Shown here: in pieces, positions 35,271 through 43,771 of the stretch | Layout: each line of letters begins with the position of its first letter | Numbering within the stretch: the first letter of the stretch is position 1 | From: Hyphomonas oceanitis SCH89 | GTDB taxonomy: Bacteria; Pseudomonadota; Alphaproteobacteria; Caulobacterales; Hyphomonadaceae | Length of the DNA stretch: 56,524 nt | NCBI RefSeq assembly: GCF_000685295.1 | Contig: NZ_ARYL01000027.1 | Location: 1-56,524, forward strand | Direction of reading: 5' to 3' | Translations under genes and position numbers: made by a program | The notes under the pieces: model-generated | Databases searched by the model: none | Told to the model about the DNA's origin: nothing | What the model saw: the letters and a program-made list of their open reading frames with translations, nothing else

Positions 35271-35427
35271 GGGCGAATGTCAGGTCTGGGGAGGGGTGGC
35301 TGTGACTTGCTAGCCGACAGCCGCAGCCTGTTCGGGCAGGTCCGTATGGTCTTCGGGGTGTTTTCGGGCTTTATCCGGGCATCTGTCCGGGGGGCGCAGC
35401 TGATGGAAAAGGCAGGGCCTTTCCTGC

Positions 35428-36318
35428 CTAGCTGGCGCGCCAGCGGGCGTAGAGGGCGGTTGGCAGAAGGCGGCTGGAGCCTTGTTGTGGCAGCGCCATT
35501 TCGCCCTGTTCCATGATGCCGCCAAAGGAGGCAAGCCGGTCGCCCAGCGTCTGCGACAGGGCGAGATATGAGAGGCGCACCGCATAGGCCGTTGCAATCA
35601 CGAAGAGTGGCTTCTCGACCAGCAATTCCTTTATATTATCAAGCAGTTCGGGCAGGTCATGCTCGAAACGCCAGGTCTCGTTCTTGGGGCCGCGGCCGAA
35701 TTTCGGCGGGTCGAGAACGATGGCATCATAGCGGTTCTCGCGGCGGATTTCGCGAGCGACGAACTTCATCGCGTCATCGGCGATCCAGCGGATCGTGCGG
35801 TCCGACAGGCCGCTCAGCGCCTGATTGTCCTTGCCATAGCCATTCGATTTGGGACTCGCATCGAGATGCGTCACCTCGGCGCCAGCAGCAGCGCAGGCGA
35901 GGGACATCATCCCGGTATATCCGAATAAATTCAACACTTTGACTGGCCGTTTGGCGGCGCGGATCTGCTCCTGCGCGAAGCGCCAGTGGACTGAATGTTC
36001 CTGGAAAACGCCCATGTGGCGGAAGGCGGTGCGACGGGCAGTGAAGGTCAGCCCGTTCCATCGCATCGGCCAGTCTTCGGCCGCGCGAGGCGACAGGGTT
36101 TCCCAGTTGCCGCCGCCATCTTCGTCGTCATTCTTGCTCAGAAAAGCGGCGTCCGCCTTCCAGCTATCAACAGGCCGTGCGGGCTCCCAGAAGGCCTGCG
36201 GGTCGGGCCGGATGACGGTCTGGCTGCCAAAGCGTTCCAGCTTTTTCAGGTGGCCGCTGTCGAGCAGGGCATAGTCGTCCCAGTCGTCGGCGATGAGGAG
36301 TTTGGTCTCGGTTTTCAT
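35428..36318 (-). CDS. Class I SAM rRNA methyltransferase, RlmI-like without PUA domain
   Basis: A 296-residue protein whose catalytic core resembles RlmI/RlmK-type 23S rRNA m5C/m2G methyltransferases. It has SAM motif I VLNLFGYTGMMSLACAAAGA (128-147), an acidic ribose ligand in VTHLDASPKS, and the catalytic DPPKFGRG at 203. The upstream HMGVFQEHSVHW segment is typical. E. coli RlmI carries an N-terminal PUA domain; here the first ~85 residues are short and divergent. The ATG overlaps the TGA of the TrmH-family gene (ATGA), so the two methyltransferases are translationally coupled. Confidence 0.85.
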   Translation of the reverse strand: MKTETKLLIADDWDDYALLDSGHLKKLERFGSQTVIRPDPQAFWEPARPVDSWKADAAFLSKNDDEDGGGNWETLSPRAAEDWPMRWNGLTFTARRTAFRHMGVFQEHSVHWRFAQEQIRAAKRPVKVLNLFGYTGMMSLACAAAGAEVTHLDASPKSNGYGKDNQALSGLSDRTIRWIADDAMKFVAREIRRENRYDAIVLDPPKFGRGPKNETWRFEHDLPELLDNIKELLVEKPLFVIATAYAVRLSYLALSQTLGDRLASFGGIMEQGEMALPQQGSSRLLPTALYARWRAS

Positions 36319-37127
36319 GTGAAATCCCTCTGCCGCCAGGCCTCATAGGTCATGATGGCGGTGGCCTGTGCCAGGTTCAGGCTGTCCGCCCCGCCGCGCA
36401 TCGGGATGAGGGCGAGCGTATCGCACTGCGCCTCAATCGCTTCCGGCAGCCCGGCCTGTTCATTGCCCATGATGATGACTGACCGCGCCCCAAAAGGCGC
36501 CTTGTCATGCCGCGCTGTGCCGTTCACCGAAGCAGCGGTTAGCGACAAGCCCTGCGCCTGGCGCCAGCTGTTGAACGCGTCGAACGAGGCGTTCGCAAAT
36601 GGCATGTCGAAGATCGACCCCATCGAGGCGCGGACTGTTTCGAAACTGTAGGGATCACAGCAGGTTTCGAGCAGAACAACCCCGCTCGCCCCGGCGCAGT
36701 CGGCGGTGCGCAGGATGGTGCCCAGATTGCCCGGATCGCGTACTTCGTAGAGGGCGATCCAGATGCCGTCGCCGGTCTTGGTCAGGGCATCCAGCGGTCG
36801 GTGCTGCTGGTGGAAGGAGGCGATCACGCTCTGCGCATTGTCTTTGTGGGTCACCTTCGACATCAGCCGCTCAGGCGCCAGAACCACGCGCGCGCCGGCC
36901 GCGCTGGCGCGTTTGGCAAGGGCTGCCAGGTGTGGCCGCTCTGCCATGGTCGCCGTGATAACGAGCGTTTCTGCCTTCCAGCCTTGCTCCAGCCCCTGTT
37001 CGACGAGACGTGCGCCCTCGGCCAGGAACAGGCCCGTTTCGCTACGGCCCTTTTTTCTTTCCAGACTTTTCAATGACTTGATAAGCGGATTGGACGGGCT
37101 CGTAATGGTCTCGATAGGGTGGTTCAT
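36315..37127 (-). CDS. TrmH/SpoU-family RNA 2'-O-methyltransferase
   Basis: A 270-residue SPOUT methyltransferase. An N-terminal L30e-like substrate-binding domain (ITSPSNPLIKSLKSLERKKGR...FLAEG) is followed by the SpoU core: motif 1 YEVRDPGNLGTILRTADCAG, motif 2 VIIMGNEQAGLPE and motif 3 IPMRGGADSLNLAQATAI, which form the SAM-binding trefoil knot. It is most like 23S rRNA ribose methyltransferases of the RlmB/RsmE-neighbour class; the exact nucleotide is not known. It is the first gene of a two-gene unit, divergent from the BON/OmpA-like gene across 97 bases. Confidence 0.9.
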   Translation of the reverse strand: MNHPIETITSPSNPLIKSLKSLERKKGRSETGLFLAEGARLVEQGLEQGWKAETLVITATMAERPHLAALAKRASAAGARVVLAPERLMSKVTHKDNAQSVIASFHQQHRPLDALTKTGDGIWIALYEVRDPGNLGTILRTADCAGASGVVLLETCCDPYSFETVRASMGSIFDMPFANASFDAFNSWRQAQGLSLTAASVNGTARHDKAPFGARSVIIMGNEQAGLPEAIEAQCDTLALIPMRGGADSLNLAQATAIMTYEAWRQRDFT

Positions 37128-37224
37128 GGGGCGTCAGGCCTGCAGCGAAAGTCTTGCGATTAGGGGGTGAATAGGGCATCCCTGAAGGAAGGGAAGTGAC
37201 TTCAGGGAGTAAGGCGGGGTCCCA

Positions 37225-38670
37225 ATGAGGCTACTCGATCACCTGTTTGCACTTGTGTCTCTCGCCGGTCTCGTGGCGATGGGTTGGTGGGGCGTTTATC
37301 AGTCACCGCAGAATGCTGCAAATCTGCAGATGGAACTTCAGCAGAAAACCTCAGCTGCCCTCAAGGCCGCCGGTCATGACTGGGCCCTTGTCACCATGGA
37401 TGGCCAGCACGCTGTCCTGTCGGGCAAGGCACCCTCAACCGATGCCGTACGCGATGCCGCACTCACCATTCTCACGGCCGCCGGCCCGGGCGGCCTGATC
37501 TTTGGCGGCGTCACGCAGGTCGAGAGTGTCGCCGATGACGCGCCGCCGGTTTCGCCCTTTGTCTGGCATGTAGAGAAGACACCTGAGGGCGCGCTGGTCC
37601 TGTCGGGCCATGTGCCCTCGCGCGCGATCCGGAAGGCCCTGCTCGCCGAGGCGCAAGCCGTTGCCGCCGGGGCGCCGGTGGAAGACCATATGCAGCTTGC
37701 CTCCGGCGCGCCTGTGGGCAATTGGCAGGGCATTGCGCGCCTCGGCCTGCAACAGCTGGCCAGCCTGGATTCAGGCGATGTAACGCTTGAGGATACGCGT
37801 CTGCGCGTGAATGGCGTGGCAAGTGACAAGGCCGTGCGTGAGGCCGTTAAGACGGAAGTTGCCAATATTGCCGCGCCCTTCCAGGGGCAGCCTCTGGTGC
37901 GCGGGGCCTCGCTCTGGCTGGCGCGGGTGTCGGATGAAGGCCTGCTGTTGAAGGGCAATGTGTCCAGCGAATCCGAGCGCCGGGAAATCCTGACGCTGGC
38001 CAAGAAGCACTACCAGGGCAAAATGGTGGACGAGATGGCCATTGCCGACCAGGTGTATAATGGCTGGATGGAAGGCGTACGGCGGGGGCTGCCGCAGTTC
38101 GTGCAATTCCAGAGCGGAGAAATGGATTTCGACCCGGATGGGGCGGGCTTCCTGATCCTGGGGCAGGCGCGGCCCAGCACGCTGGCCTACCTGAAACAGG
38201 ACGTGGCAAGCCTGACCGCCCCTTATGGGGCAGAGATCAGGGCTGTCAGTCGTCTGCCAGCCCCTCCTGATGTCACGCCTGCTGCGACACCTGTCGAGAC
38301 ATGCCAGCGCCTCGTGGACGCCGCTGTGGCTTCCGGGGATATAAGCTTTGCAGAGGGCGCCGCTGAGCCGCAGCGAACAAGTGGGCCCGTTCTCGATGCC
38401 TTGGCGGCTTCTTTTTCGGCCTGCGACCCCGCGCTCGGATTCAGCATCAATGGCCGTTCGGAGGCCGCGAACCCCAAACCGGCAGATGTTGCTTTGGGCA
38501 GGGCACGCGCGGTGGCGCTGGTGGCCTTTCTTGAGGCAACCGGGGTGGATGCGGGGAGTTTGTCTGCGATTGGCTATGGCCCCAGCGCTGCGGAGCAGGC
38601 TATTGATTCAGCTGACGCCGGGGCAGACAGCCGGACAATCGAGATCACAGTACTGGAACGGAGCGAATAA
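37225..38670 (+). CDS. Membrane-anchored BON-repeat / OmpA-like envelope protein
   Basis: A 481-residue protein anchored by one N-terminal helix (about 5-24). It contains at least two and probably three BON-like repeats (near 36-102, 110-175 and 180-300; for example DGQHAVLSGKAPS and EGALVLSGHVPSRA). It ends in an OmpA/MotB-like peptidoglycan-binding domain (about 375-478) containing FSINGRSEAANPKPADVALG and RAVALVAFLEATGV. BON domains bind phospholipid and OmpA_C domains bind peptidoglycan, so the protein may bridge inner membrane and cell wall. Its TAA overlaps the ATG of the acidic-protein gene (TAATG). Confidence 0.82.
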   Translation: MRLLDHLFALVSLAGLVAMGWWGVYQSPQNAANLQMELQQKTSAALKAAGHDWALVTMDGQHAVLSGKAPSTDAVRDAALTILTAAGPGGLIFGGVTQVESVADDAPPVSPFVWHVEKTPEGALVLSGHVPSRAIRKALLAEAQAVAAGAPVEDHMQLASGAPVGNWQGIARLGLQQLASLDSGDVTLEDTRLRVNGVASDKAVREAVKTEVANIAAPFQGQPLVRGASLWLARVSDEGLLLKGNVSSESERREILTLAKKHYQGKMVDEMAIADQVYNGWMEGVRRGLPQFVQFQSGEMDFDPDGAGFLILGQARPSTLAYLKQDVASLTAPYGAEIRAVSRLPAPPDVTPAATPVETCQRLVDAAVASGDISFAEGAAEPQRTSGPVLDALAASFSACDPALGFSINGRSEAANPKPADVALGRARAVALVAFLEATGVDAGSLSAIGYGPSAAEQAIDSADAGADSRTIEITVLERSE

Positions 38671-40484
38671 TGGCCTGGCTTCTGACGCACATGTGGATGG
38701 CACTTGCAGGCGTCGGCCTGTTCAGCCTGCTTTTCGGTTGGTCCATGCGCGGCATCCTGCTTGTCGGCAAGCTGCGGACGGCCCGTGTCGACCGCGATAT
38801 TGCGCGCACTGAACTGGAACAGGCCAAGGCCGAAATCGAAGGGCTCTATGCGGCCCAGCGCAACACAGTGCCCGGCGGCGTTGCGCCGGCCACAATGGCC
38901 GACCCGTCCCTGAGGGCCGAATTGAACGTTCGCGAGAAGCGACTGTCGGAACTGTCGGCTGAGCTGTCAAAGTCCAAGGCTGAGCTGCAAGCCCTGAAAT
39001 CCGGCGCCGGACGTAGCGCTGCACCTGTCGCCCCAAAAATGGCCAGCGACCAGACCGAGCCAAGCCTCCTGTGGCGCAACCGCCATCTTGAGAGCCGCGT
39101 GCAACATCTGGAGGCCGCGCTGCACGAGCAGGCCGCTGCACCGGCTCAGGCTGTCGCAGCGCCAGCCGCAGCTGCTGCTGTTTCGGCAGAGCCTGCTGTC
39201 GATCAGGCTGAAGTGGACAAGCTGAAATGGCAGGCTGACTTCTTCAAGCAGCGTGTCGAGACACTGGAGGCAGAACTGGCAGCCCAGCCGGCGCCTGAAC
39301 CGGCAGCGGTTGCAGCGCCGATTGAAAGTGATGATGCGGGCGAGGAACTGGCCCGGCTGCGCTGGCGTAACCGCTTCCTTGAGGGGCGCCTCGCCTATTT
39401 CGAGGGTGATGCTGCCCCTGAGGACGCCGCCGCGCCGGACGTGGCCGAGCTGGTCGATCTTGAAGTTGAGACAGACGAGACGCCGGACGATGATGACGAG
39501 GTTATCTCTGCCACGGATGCCATCCTGCAGGAGCTGGAAGAGGCTGATGCAGCGGCAGATGCCGAGGAAGAGGGTGAATTCGACGACGACGTTGATGAGC
39601 CTGAAGACGACATGGCGGACGAGATCGAAGACGAGCTTGAGGGCGAGGATGAAGCCGATGAGCTGGAAGATGAAGACCTCGAGGACGAGGCGCTAGAGGA
39701 TGACGACGAAGACGAGGGTGATGAGAACGCGCTGGACGAGGACGAAGATCTCGAACTGGAAGATGACGCGGACATCGACGAGGAAGACGAGGACGAGGCG
39801 GAAGCGGACGAAGAGTCCGACGATGAAACCGAGGACGACGATGCCTATGACGAGGAATCCGATGAGGAGGATCTCGACGCGGAAGATGAGGACGATCTAG
39901 AGTCCGACGATGAGGCAGATGAAGACGTCCTGGAGGACGACGAGTCTGACGAAGATGAGTCAGAAGACGATGAATCTGACGAGGATGATGAGGACGACGA
40001 AGTCGAAGAGGATGATGTCGAAGACGACGATTCCGAAGAAGACGACGCGGACGAGTCTGATGATGAGGAAGACATCGACGAAGACGATGAAGAGTTCGAC
40101 GAAGAGGCGCTCGACGAGGCGGACGAGGATGACGACGGCGAGTATGATGAAGAATCAGACGATGATGCCGACGAAGAGCTTGATGACGAAGACGGCGTGG
40201 ACGATGAGGAGGCTGAGGCTGACGAGATCCCTGCAGAGCGCCCGATCGCCCTGCCTAAGGCCGTTGCGGACTCGCCTGACGACCTGACAATCATCGGCGG
40301 CATCGGTCCGAAAATCCAGGAAGTGCTGAATGAACTCGGCATCTTCCATTATGACCAGATCGCTGCGTGGACACAGGCCAACATGGCTTGGGTCGACAAC
40401 CACCTGAATTTCTCGGGCCGGATTGCCCGTGAAGGCTGGGTGGAACAGGCCGCGATCCTGTCCGGCGACGTCGCCGAGGAATAG
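38670..40484 (+). CDS. Hyperacidic membrane-anchored protein with terminal helix-hairpin-helix
   Basis: A 604-residue protein in four parts. Residues 5-32 are one hydrophobic anchor. Residues 36-246 are coiled coil and Ala/Pro linkers with three Trp-centred motifs (from residues 133, 185 and 230). Residues 241-523 contain no Lys, Arg or His and are mostly Asp/Glu. Residues 538-597 form a helix-hairpin-helix module (DDLTIIGGIGPKIQEVLNEL, then FHYDQIAAWT and GRIAREGWVEQA) also found fused to alphaproteobacterial NuoE and L21. The topology would put the acidic tail in the cytoplasm if the short N-terminus is outside. The gene is translationally coupled to the BON/OmpA-like gene. Function unknown. 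Confidence 0.85.
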   Translation: MAWLLTHMWMALAGVGLFSLLFGWSMRGILLVGKLRTARVDRDIARTELEQAKAEIEGLYAAQRNTVPGGVAPATMADPSLRAELNVREKRLSELSAELSKSKAELQALKSGAGRSAAPVAPKMASDQTEPSLLWRNRHLESRVQHLEAALHEQAAAPAQAVAAPAAAAAVSAEPAVDQAEVDKLKWQADFFKQRVETLEAELAAQPAPEPAAVAAPIESDDAGEELARLRWRNRFLEGRLAYFEGDAAPEDAAAPDVAELVDLEVETDETPDDDDEVISATDAILQELEEADAAADAEEEGEFDDDVDEPEDDMADEIEDELEGEDEADELEDEDLEDEALEDDDEDEGDENALDEDEDLELEDDADIDEEDEDEAEADEESDDETEDDDAYDEESDEEDLDAEDEDDLESDDEADEDVLEDDESDEDESEDDESDEDDEDDEVEEDDVEDDDSEEDDADESDDEEDIDEDDEEFDEEALDEADEDDDGEYDEESDDDADEELDDEDGVDDEEAEADEIPAERPIALPKAVADSPDDLTIIGGIGPKIQEVLNELGIFHYDQIAAWTQANMAWVDNHLNFSGRIAREGWVEQAAILSGDVAEE

Positions 40485-40605
40485 GCGCGCAATTCACGGT
40501 GCATTCATTCCGGATCTGGCAGGTGCGTCTTGGCGCTATTCTTGTGGCATTGCTTTTCAGCCCCCAGAGAGTAACCATGGCGCCAAAGGGTGAAGGAGTT
40601 TTTAT

Positions 40606-41457
40606 ATGGTCGAACGCATCGATTTTGACGGCGAAATTCTCGCGAATGCGCCCCGTATCAACATGTCCCGCCGGGCGATCATCTGCGGCATTGCCTCCGG
40701 TAGCGTGCTGCCTTTCGTAACCAGTTGCGCAACAAATCCGGCGACGGGTTCCAACCAGTTCATTATGTTTGGTGAAGATCAGGTCGCAGGCATGGCCGCA
40801 TCGGCTTGGACCGACATGAAGGCGCAAGTGCCGGTGACAGCCAATTCCAGGCTCAAGAGCCGTGTGCTCAACGTGTGGAACCGCACAGTGCGCGGTGCAG
40901 GCCAGACCGGCTATGTCGACCCGAACGCTGATTGGGATGTCGCCGTGTTCGATACCGATGACGTCAACGCGTTCGTCATGCCAGGCAACCGGGTGGGCGT
41001 ATATCGCGGCATAACCGAACTGACCGAGAATGATGATCAGCTGTCGTCCGTTCTGGGCCATGAGACGGGGCACGTCGTCGGCCGCCATGCCGCCGAGCGC
41101 CTGTCGATCACGACGGCTGCGCAGGCCGGCCTGATGCTGGGCCAGATCGCCATCACGCAATCGGAAACGCTCAGCAAGTATGGCACGGCCATTGGTGCGC
41201 TCGGTGGCGCGGCCATGCAGTTTGGTGTCGTATTGCCCTACAGCCGCCGGCACGAATCCGAGGCCGACCGACTGGGCGTCGATTACATGCACAATGCCGG
41301 CTATGACGTGAAACAGTCCGTGCGCCTGTGGGAACTCATGGCGGCCAACTCGGAAGTCCAGCGCCAGCCGGAATTCATGTCCACACACCCGGATCCGCTC
41401 AATCGTGCGGCGGCGCTGAAGCAATATATCAATGCCAAGGGCTATGCGCTGATGTAG
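40606..41457 (+). CDS. M48-family zinc metalloprotease, lipoprotein-like
   Basis: A 283-residue protease of the M48 family (Oma1/BepA-like). The zinc site is His152-Glu153-x2-His156 in GHETGHVVGRH with the third ligand Glu217 in HESEAD. The N-terminus is unusual: about 19 soluble residues before a hydrophobic segment ending FVTSC (Cys41), so a lipid anchor is possible. AAGGAG lies 7 bases before the ATG at 40606; an alternative Met at residue 20 (MSRRAI) would make a conventional lipoprotein signal. Family members degrade misassembled outer-membrane proteins. The 121 bases upstream contain nothing obvious. Confidence 0.88.
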   Translation: MVERIDFDGEILANAPRINMSRRAIICGIASGSVLPFVTSCATNPATGSNQFIMFGEDQVAGMAASAWTDMKAQVPVTANSRLKSRVLNVWNRTVRGAGQTGYVDPNADWDVAVFDTDDVNAFVMPGNRVGVYRGITELTENDDQLSSVLGHETGHVVGRHAAERLSITTAAQAGLMLGQIAITQSETLSKYGTAIGALGGAAMQFGVVLPYSRRHESEADRLGVDYMHNAGYDVKQSVRLWELMAANSEVQRQPEFMSTHPDPLNRAAALKQYINAKGYALM

Positions 41458-41482
41458 GCGGCGCCTCAAGGCGAGACGAAAC

Positions 41483-41514
41483 AAGCCCGGATGGCCTGCG
41501 CCGTCCGGGCTTTT
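41483..41514 (+). terminator. Intrinsic terminator after the M48 protease gene
   Basis: A 13-bp stem (AAGCCCGGATGGC pairing with GCCGTCCGGGCTT, one T-G pair) with loop CTGC is followed by TT. It isolates the ribosomal-protein operon from upstream transcription. Confidence 0.85.
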
Positions 41515-41528
41515 CACATCCGGGCTGC

Positions 41529-41557
41529 TTGACCTGAAGGGGTGATTGGGCCATACG
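41529..41557 (+). promoter_or_regulatory. Candidate sigma-70 promoter of rplK-rplA
   Basis: TTGACC at 41529 followed after 17 bases by CATACG at 41552, about 100 bases before rplK and directly after the terminator. The -35 is good and the -10 weak; position supports the call. Confidence 0.4.
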
Positions 41558-41658
41558 CCCGCTTCTGCGGAAGGCCCGCCAGCCGGACCGCGGACCCTCG
41601 ATACCAATCGGGGCGGATCGAAAGACCACCGCCCCCTCGTAACAATTGTGAGGACACA

Positions 41659-42105
41659 ATGGCTAAGAAACTGCTGGGGCAGATCAAGCTCCAGATTCCC
41701 GCAGGCAAGGCAAACCCTTCGCCGCCCGTCGGCCCAGCGCTCGGTCAGCGCGGCATCAACATCATGGAATTCTGCAAGGCGTTCAACGCCAAGACGCAGA
41801 GCATGGAAGAAGGCCTGCCTATCCCGGTCGTCATCCAGTATTACCAGGATAAATCATTCACCTTCGTCACGAAGACGCCACCTGCCACGGTGCTGCTGAA
41901 GAAGGCTGCTGGCCTGAAGCTCGGCAAGAAGCCAGCTTCCGGCTCGAAAAAGCCTGGCTTTGACACGGTCGGCAAGGTCACCATGAAGCAAATCCGCGAA
42001 ATCGCGGAAGCCAAAATGGAAGACCTCAACGCAAACGATCTCGATGCAGCGTCCAAGATCATCGCAGGGTCCGCCCGCGCGATGGGCCTGACAGTGGTGG
42101 AGTAA
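41659..42105 (+). CDS. rplK: 50S ribosomal protein L11
   Basis: Component of the GTPase-associated centre of the large subunit. The 148-residue product has the standard features: [51 protein letters not shown] and [19 protein letters not shown] precedes the ATG at 41659; the longer open frame upstream is not part of the gene. secE and nusG, usually just upstream, are not here; the M48 protease is. rplA follows after 5 bases. Confidence 0.98.
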   Translation: MAKKLLGQIKLQIPAGKANPSPPVGPALGQRGINIMEFCKAFNAKTQSMEEGLPIPVVIQYYQDKSFTFVTKTPPATVLLKKAAGLKLGKKPASGSKKPGFDTVGKVTMKQIREIAEAKMEDLNANDLDAASKIIAGSARAMGLTVVE

Positions 42106-42110
42106 GAACG

Positions 42111-42803
42111 ATGGCGAAACCAGGAAAGCGCTCACGCGCAATCGCAGAAACGATTGACCGCGAAAAAGCCTACACAATCAGCGAGGCCGTCTCGGTGGTG
42201 AAGGGCAACGCGAAATCGAAATTCGACGAAACGATCGAGATTGCCGTCAATCTCGGCGTCGACCCCAAGTACGCTGACCAGATGGTCCGCGGCGTGGTCA
42301 ACCTGCCAGCCGGCACGGGCAAGGACGTTCGCGTCGCCGTGTTCGCGAAAGATGCCAAGGCTGACGAAGCCAAGGCTGCCGGTGCTGACTTCGTTGGCGC
42401 AGAAGACCTGATGGAAAAAATCCAGGGTGGTTTCATGGACTTCGACCGCGTTATCGCGTCGCCGGACATGATGGCTATCGTCGGTCGTCTCGGTAAGGTC
42501 CTCGGCCCACGCGGCCTGATGCCTAACCCGAAAGTCGGCACGGTCACGCCAAACGTCGCACAGGCTGTCAAAGACGCCAAAAGCGGCTCGGTTGAATTCC
42601 GCGTTGAAAAAGCCGGTATCATCCACGCAGGCGTCGGCAAGGCAAGCTTTGCCGAAGCTGACATCGAAAAGAACGTCAAGGCGTTCCTCGATGCGCTCGT
42701 CAAGGCGCGCCCAAGCGGCGCAAAAGGCACGTTTGTTCGCAAAATCTCGCTGTCCTCGACGATGGGCGCGGGCATCATGATCGATACGGCCGAAACCAAA
42801 TAG
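42111..42803 (+). CDS. rplA: 50S ribosomal protein L1
   Basis: A 230-residue 23S rRNA-binding protein of the L1 stalk; in many bacteria L1 also represses translation of its own rplK-rplA mRNA. Family marks: [42 protein letters not shown], and the C-terminal [18 protein letters not shown]. The RBS sits inside the end of rplK. A strong terminator follows after 34 bases, so rplK-rplA form their own unit. Confidence 0.98.
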   Translation: MAKPGKRSRAIAETIDREKAYTISEAVSVVKGNAKSKFDETIEIAVNLGVDPKYADQMVRGVVNLPAGTGKDVRVAVFAKDAKADEAKAAGADFVGAEDLMEKIQGGFMDFDRVIASPDMMAIVGRLGKVLGPRGLMPNPKVGTVTPNVAQAVKDAKSGSVEFRVEKAGIIHAGVGKASFAEADIEKNVKAFLDALVKARPSGAKGTFVRKISLSSTMGAGIMIDTAETK

Positions 42804-42837
42804 GCTCGCTTCGGCGGCTAATTTGCTCGAAAATCAG

Positions 42838-42870
42838 AAAAGCCCGGTGCCAAAAGGCGCCGGGCTTTTT
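42838..42870 (+). terminator. Intrinsic terminator after rplA
   Basis: A 14-bp stem, AAAAGCCCGGTGCC with GGCGCCGGGCTTTT (one T-G pair), around an AAAA loop and ending in a T run. It separates rplKA from rplJL. Confidence 0.92.
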
Positions 42871-43197
42871 CCTGTGATAGCACTTTTTCTGGATTCAGGG
42901 GGTTGCGGGCCTTTGGATAAAGCGTTAACAGACCTCTCTTGACGGGAGATCACCGATGTGCATCGGCGGCCTCCCGTTTTCCTGTCCTAGACCATAGGTC
43001 ACGTTTTCGGACGCGGTAAAGGCTTTTTAGCCACCTATGCAGACGGGGTGAGGCGTTGAAACGGTTCGGAAAAACAGGATTTCCTGTTTTGCTTTACCGG
43101 GCAGGCCAATCCCTGGGCAGGCGCTGGAAGGCCCTTGGGCCGGAAGGCGATTACCAGGGCGGCCGGATGGTCCGGGCGCCTCTACTGGAGACCCGCT
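42871..43197 (+). promoter_or_regulatory. Long structured leader of rplJ-rplL
   Basis: This 327-base gap holds no gene. It contains a stem at 42942-42977 (ACGGGAG with CTCCCGT enclosing CCGATG/CATCGG), followed by TTTT, and an 8-bp hairpin at 43071-43090 (AAAACAGG, loop ATTT, CCTGTTTT). Several GGC/GCC blocks before the start could pair further. By position it is the rplJ leader where, in bacteria studied, L10(L12)4 binds to repress translation. A clear -10 box was not found. Confidence 0.55.
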
Positions 43198-43713
43198 ATG
43201 GATAAAGCTGGAAAAACAGTGGCCCTCGACGCGCTGAAAGGCGTGTTCGCTGAGTCCGGTGCTGTCATCGTGACGCACTATTCCGGAATGACCGTTGCGG
43301 AAATGTCAAAGCTGCGCGCCCTTCTTCGTAAGGATGGCGGTCAGCTTAAGGTGGTCAAGAACCGTCTGGCGAAAATTGCGCTCGACGGTCAAGGCGGCGA
43401 CGATGCCCAAGCCCTGTTCCAGGGGCCTGTGGCAATTGCCTATGCTGCTGATCCGGTGTCCGCTGCCAAGGCAGCTGATGAATTCGCGAAAGATAATGCG
43501 AAGCTCATCATCATCGGCGGTGTTATGGGTGACGTGGTTCTGGATGCTGATGGCGTCCAGGCTCTCGCGAAGCTTCCGTCTCTCGACCAGCTCCGTGGCA
43601 AAATTGTTGGCCTTCTGCAGGCACCGGCAACGAAAGTTGCAGGCGTCATTCAGGCTCCGGCCAGCCAGCTTGCCCGTGTGGTGTCGGCATACGCGTCGAA
43701 AGACGCCGCCTAA
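43198..43713 (+). CDS. rplJ: 50S ribosomal protein L10
   Basis: A 171-residue stalk-base protein that anchors the L7/L12 dimers. N-terminal DKAGKTVALDALKGVF, the RKDGGQLKVVKNRLAK rRNA-binding segment and the C-terminal L12-binding helix (GLLQAPATKVAGVIQAPASQ) are all present. ATG at 43198 follows CTGGAGACCC. rplL follows after 58 bases. Confidence 0.97.
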   Translation: MDKAGKTVALDALKGVFAESGAVIVTHYSGMTVAEMSKLRALLRKDGGQLKVVKNRLAKIALDGQGGDDAQALFQGPVAIAYAADPVSAAKAADEFAKDNAKLIIIGGVMGDVVLDADGVQALAKLPSLDQLRGKIVGLLQAPATKVAGVIQAPASQLARVVSAYASKDAA

Positions 43714-43771
43714 GGCACCCGTTTTCGCAACATCTCAACACTAACAACCGAACCAAACAGGAAATCATACA

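Noticed and set aside
39395..40342. Poly-serine minus-strand frames
   Set aside because: Mirror image of GAC/GAA/GAT-rich acidic codons on the plus strand; not genes.
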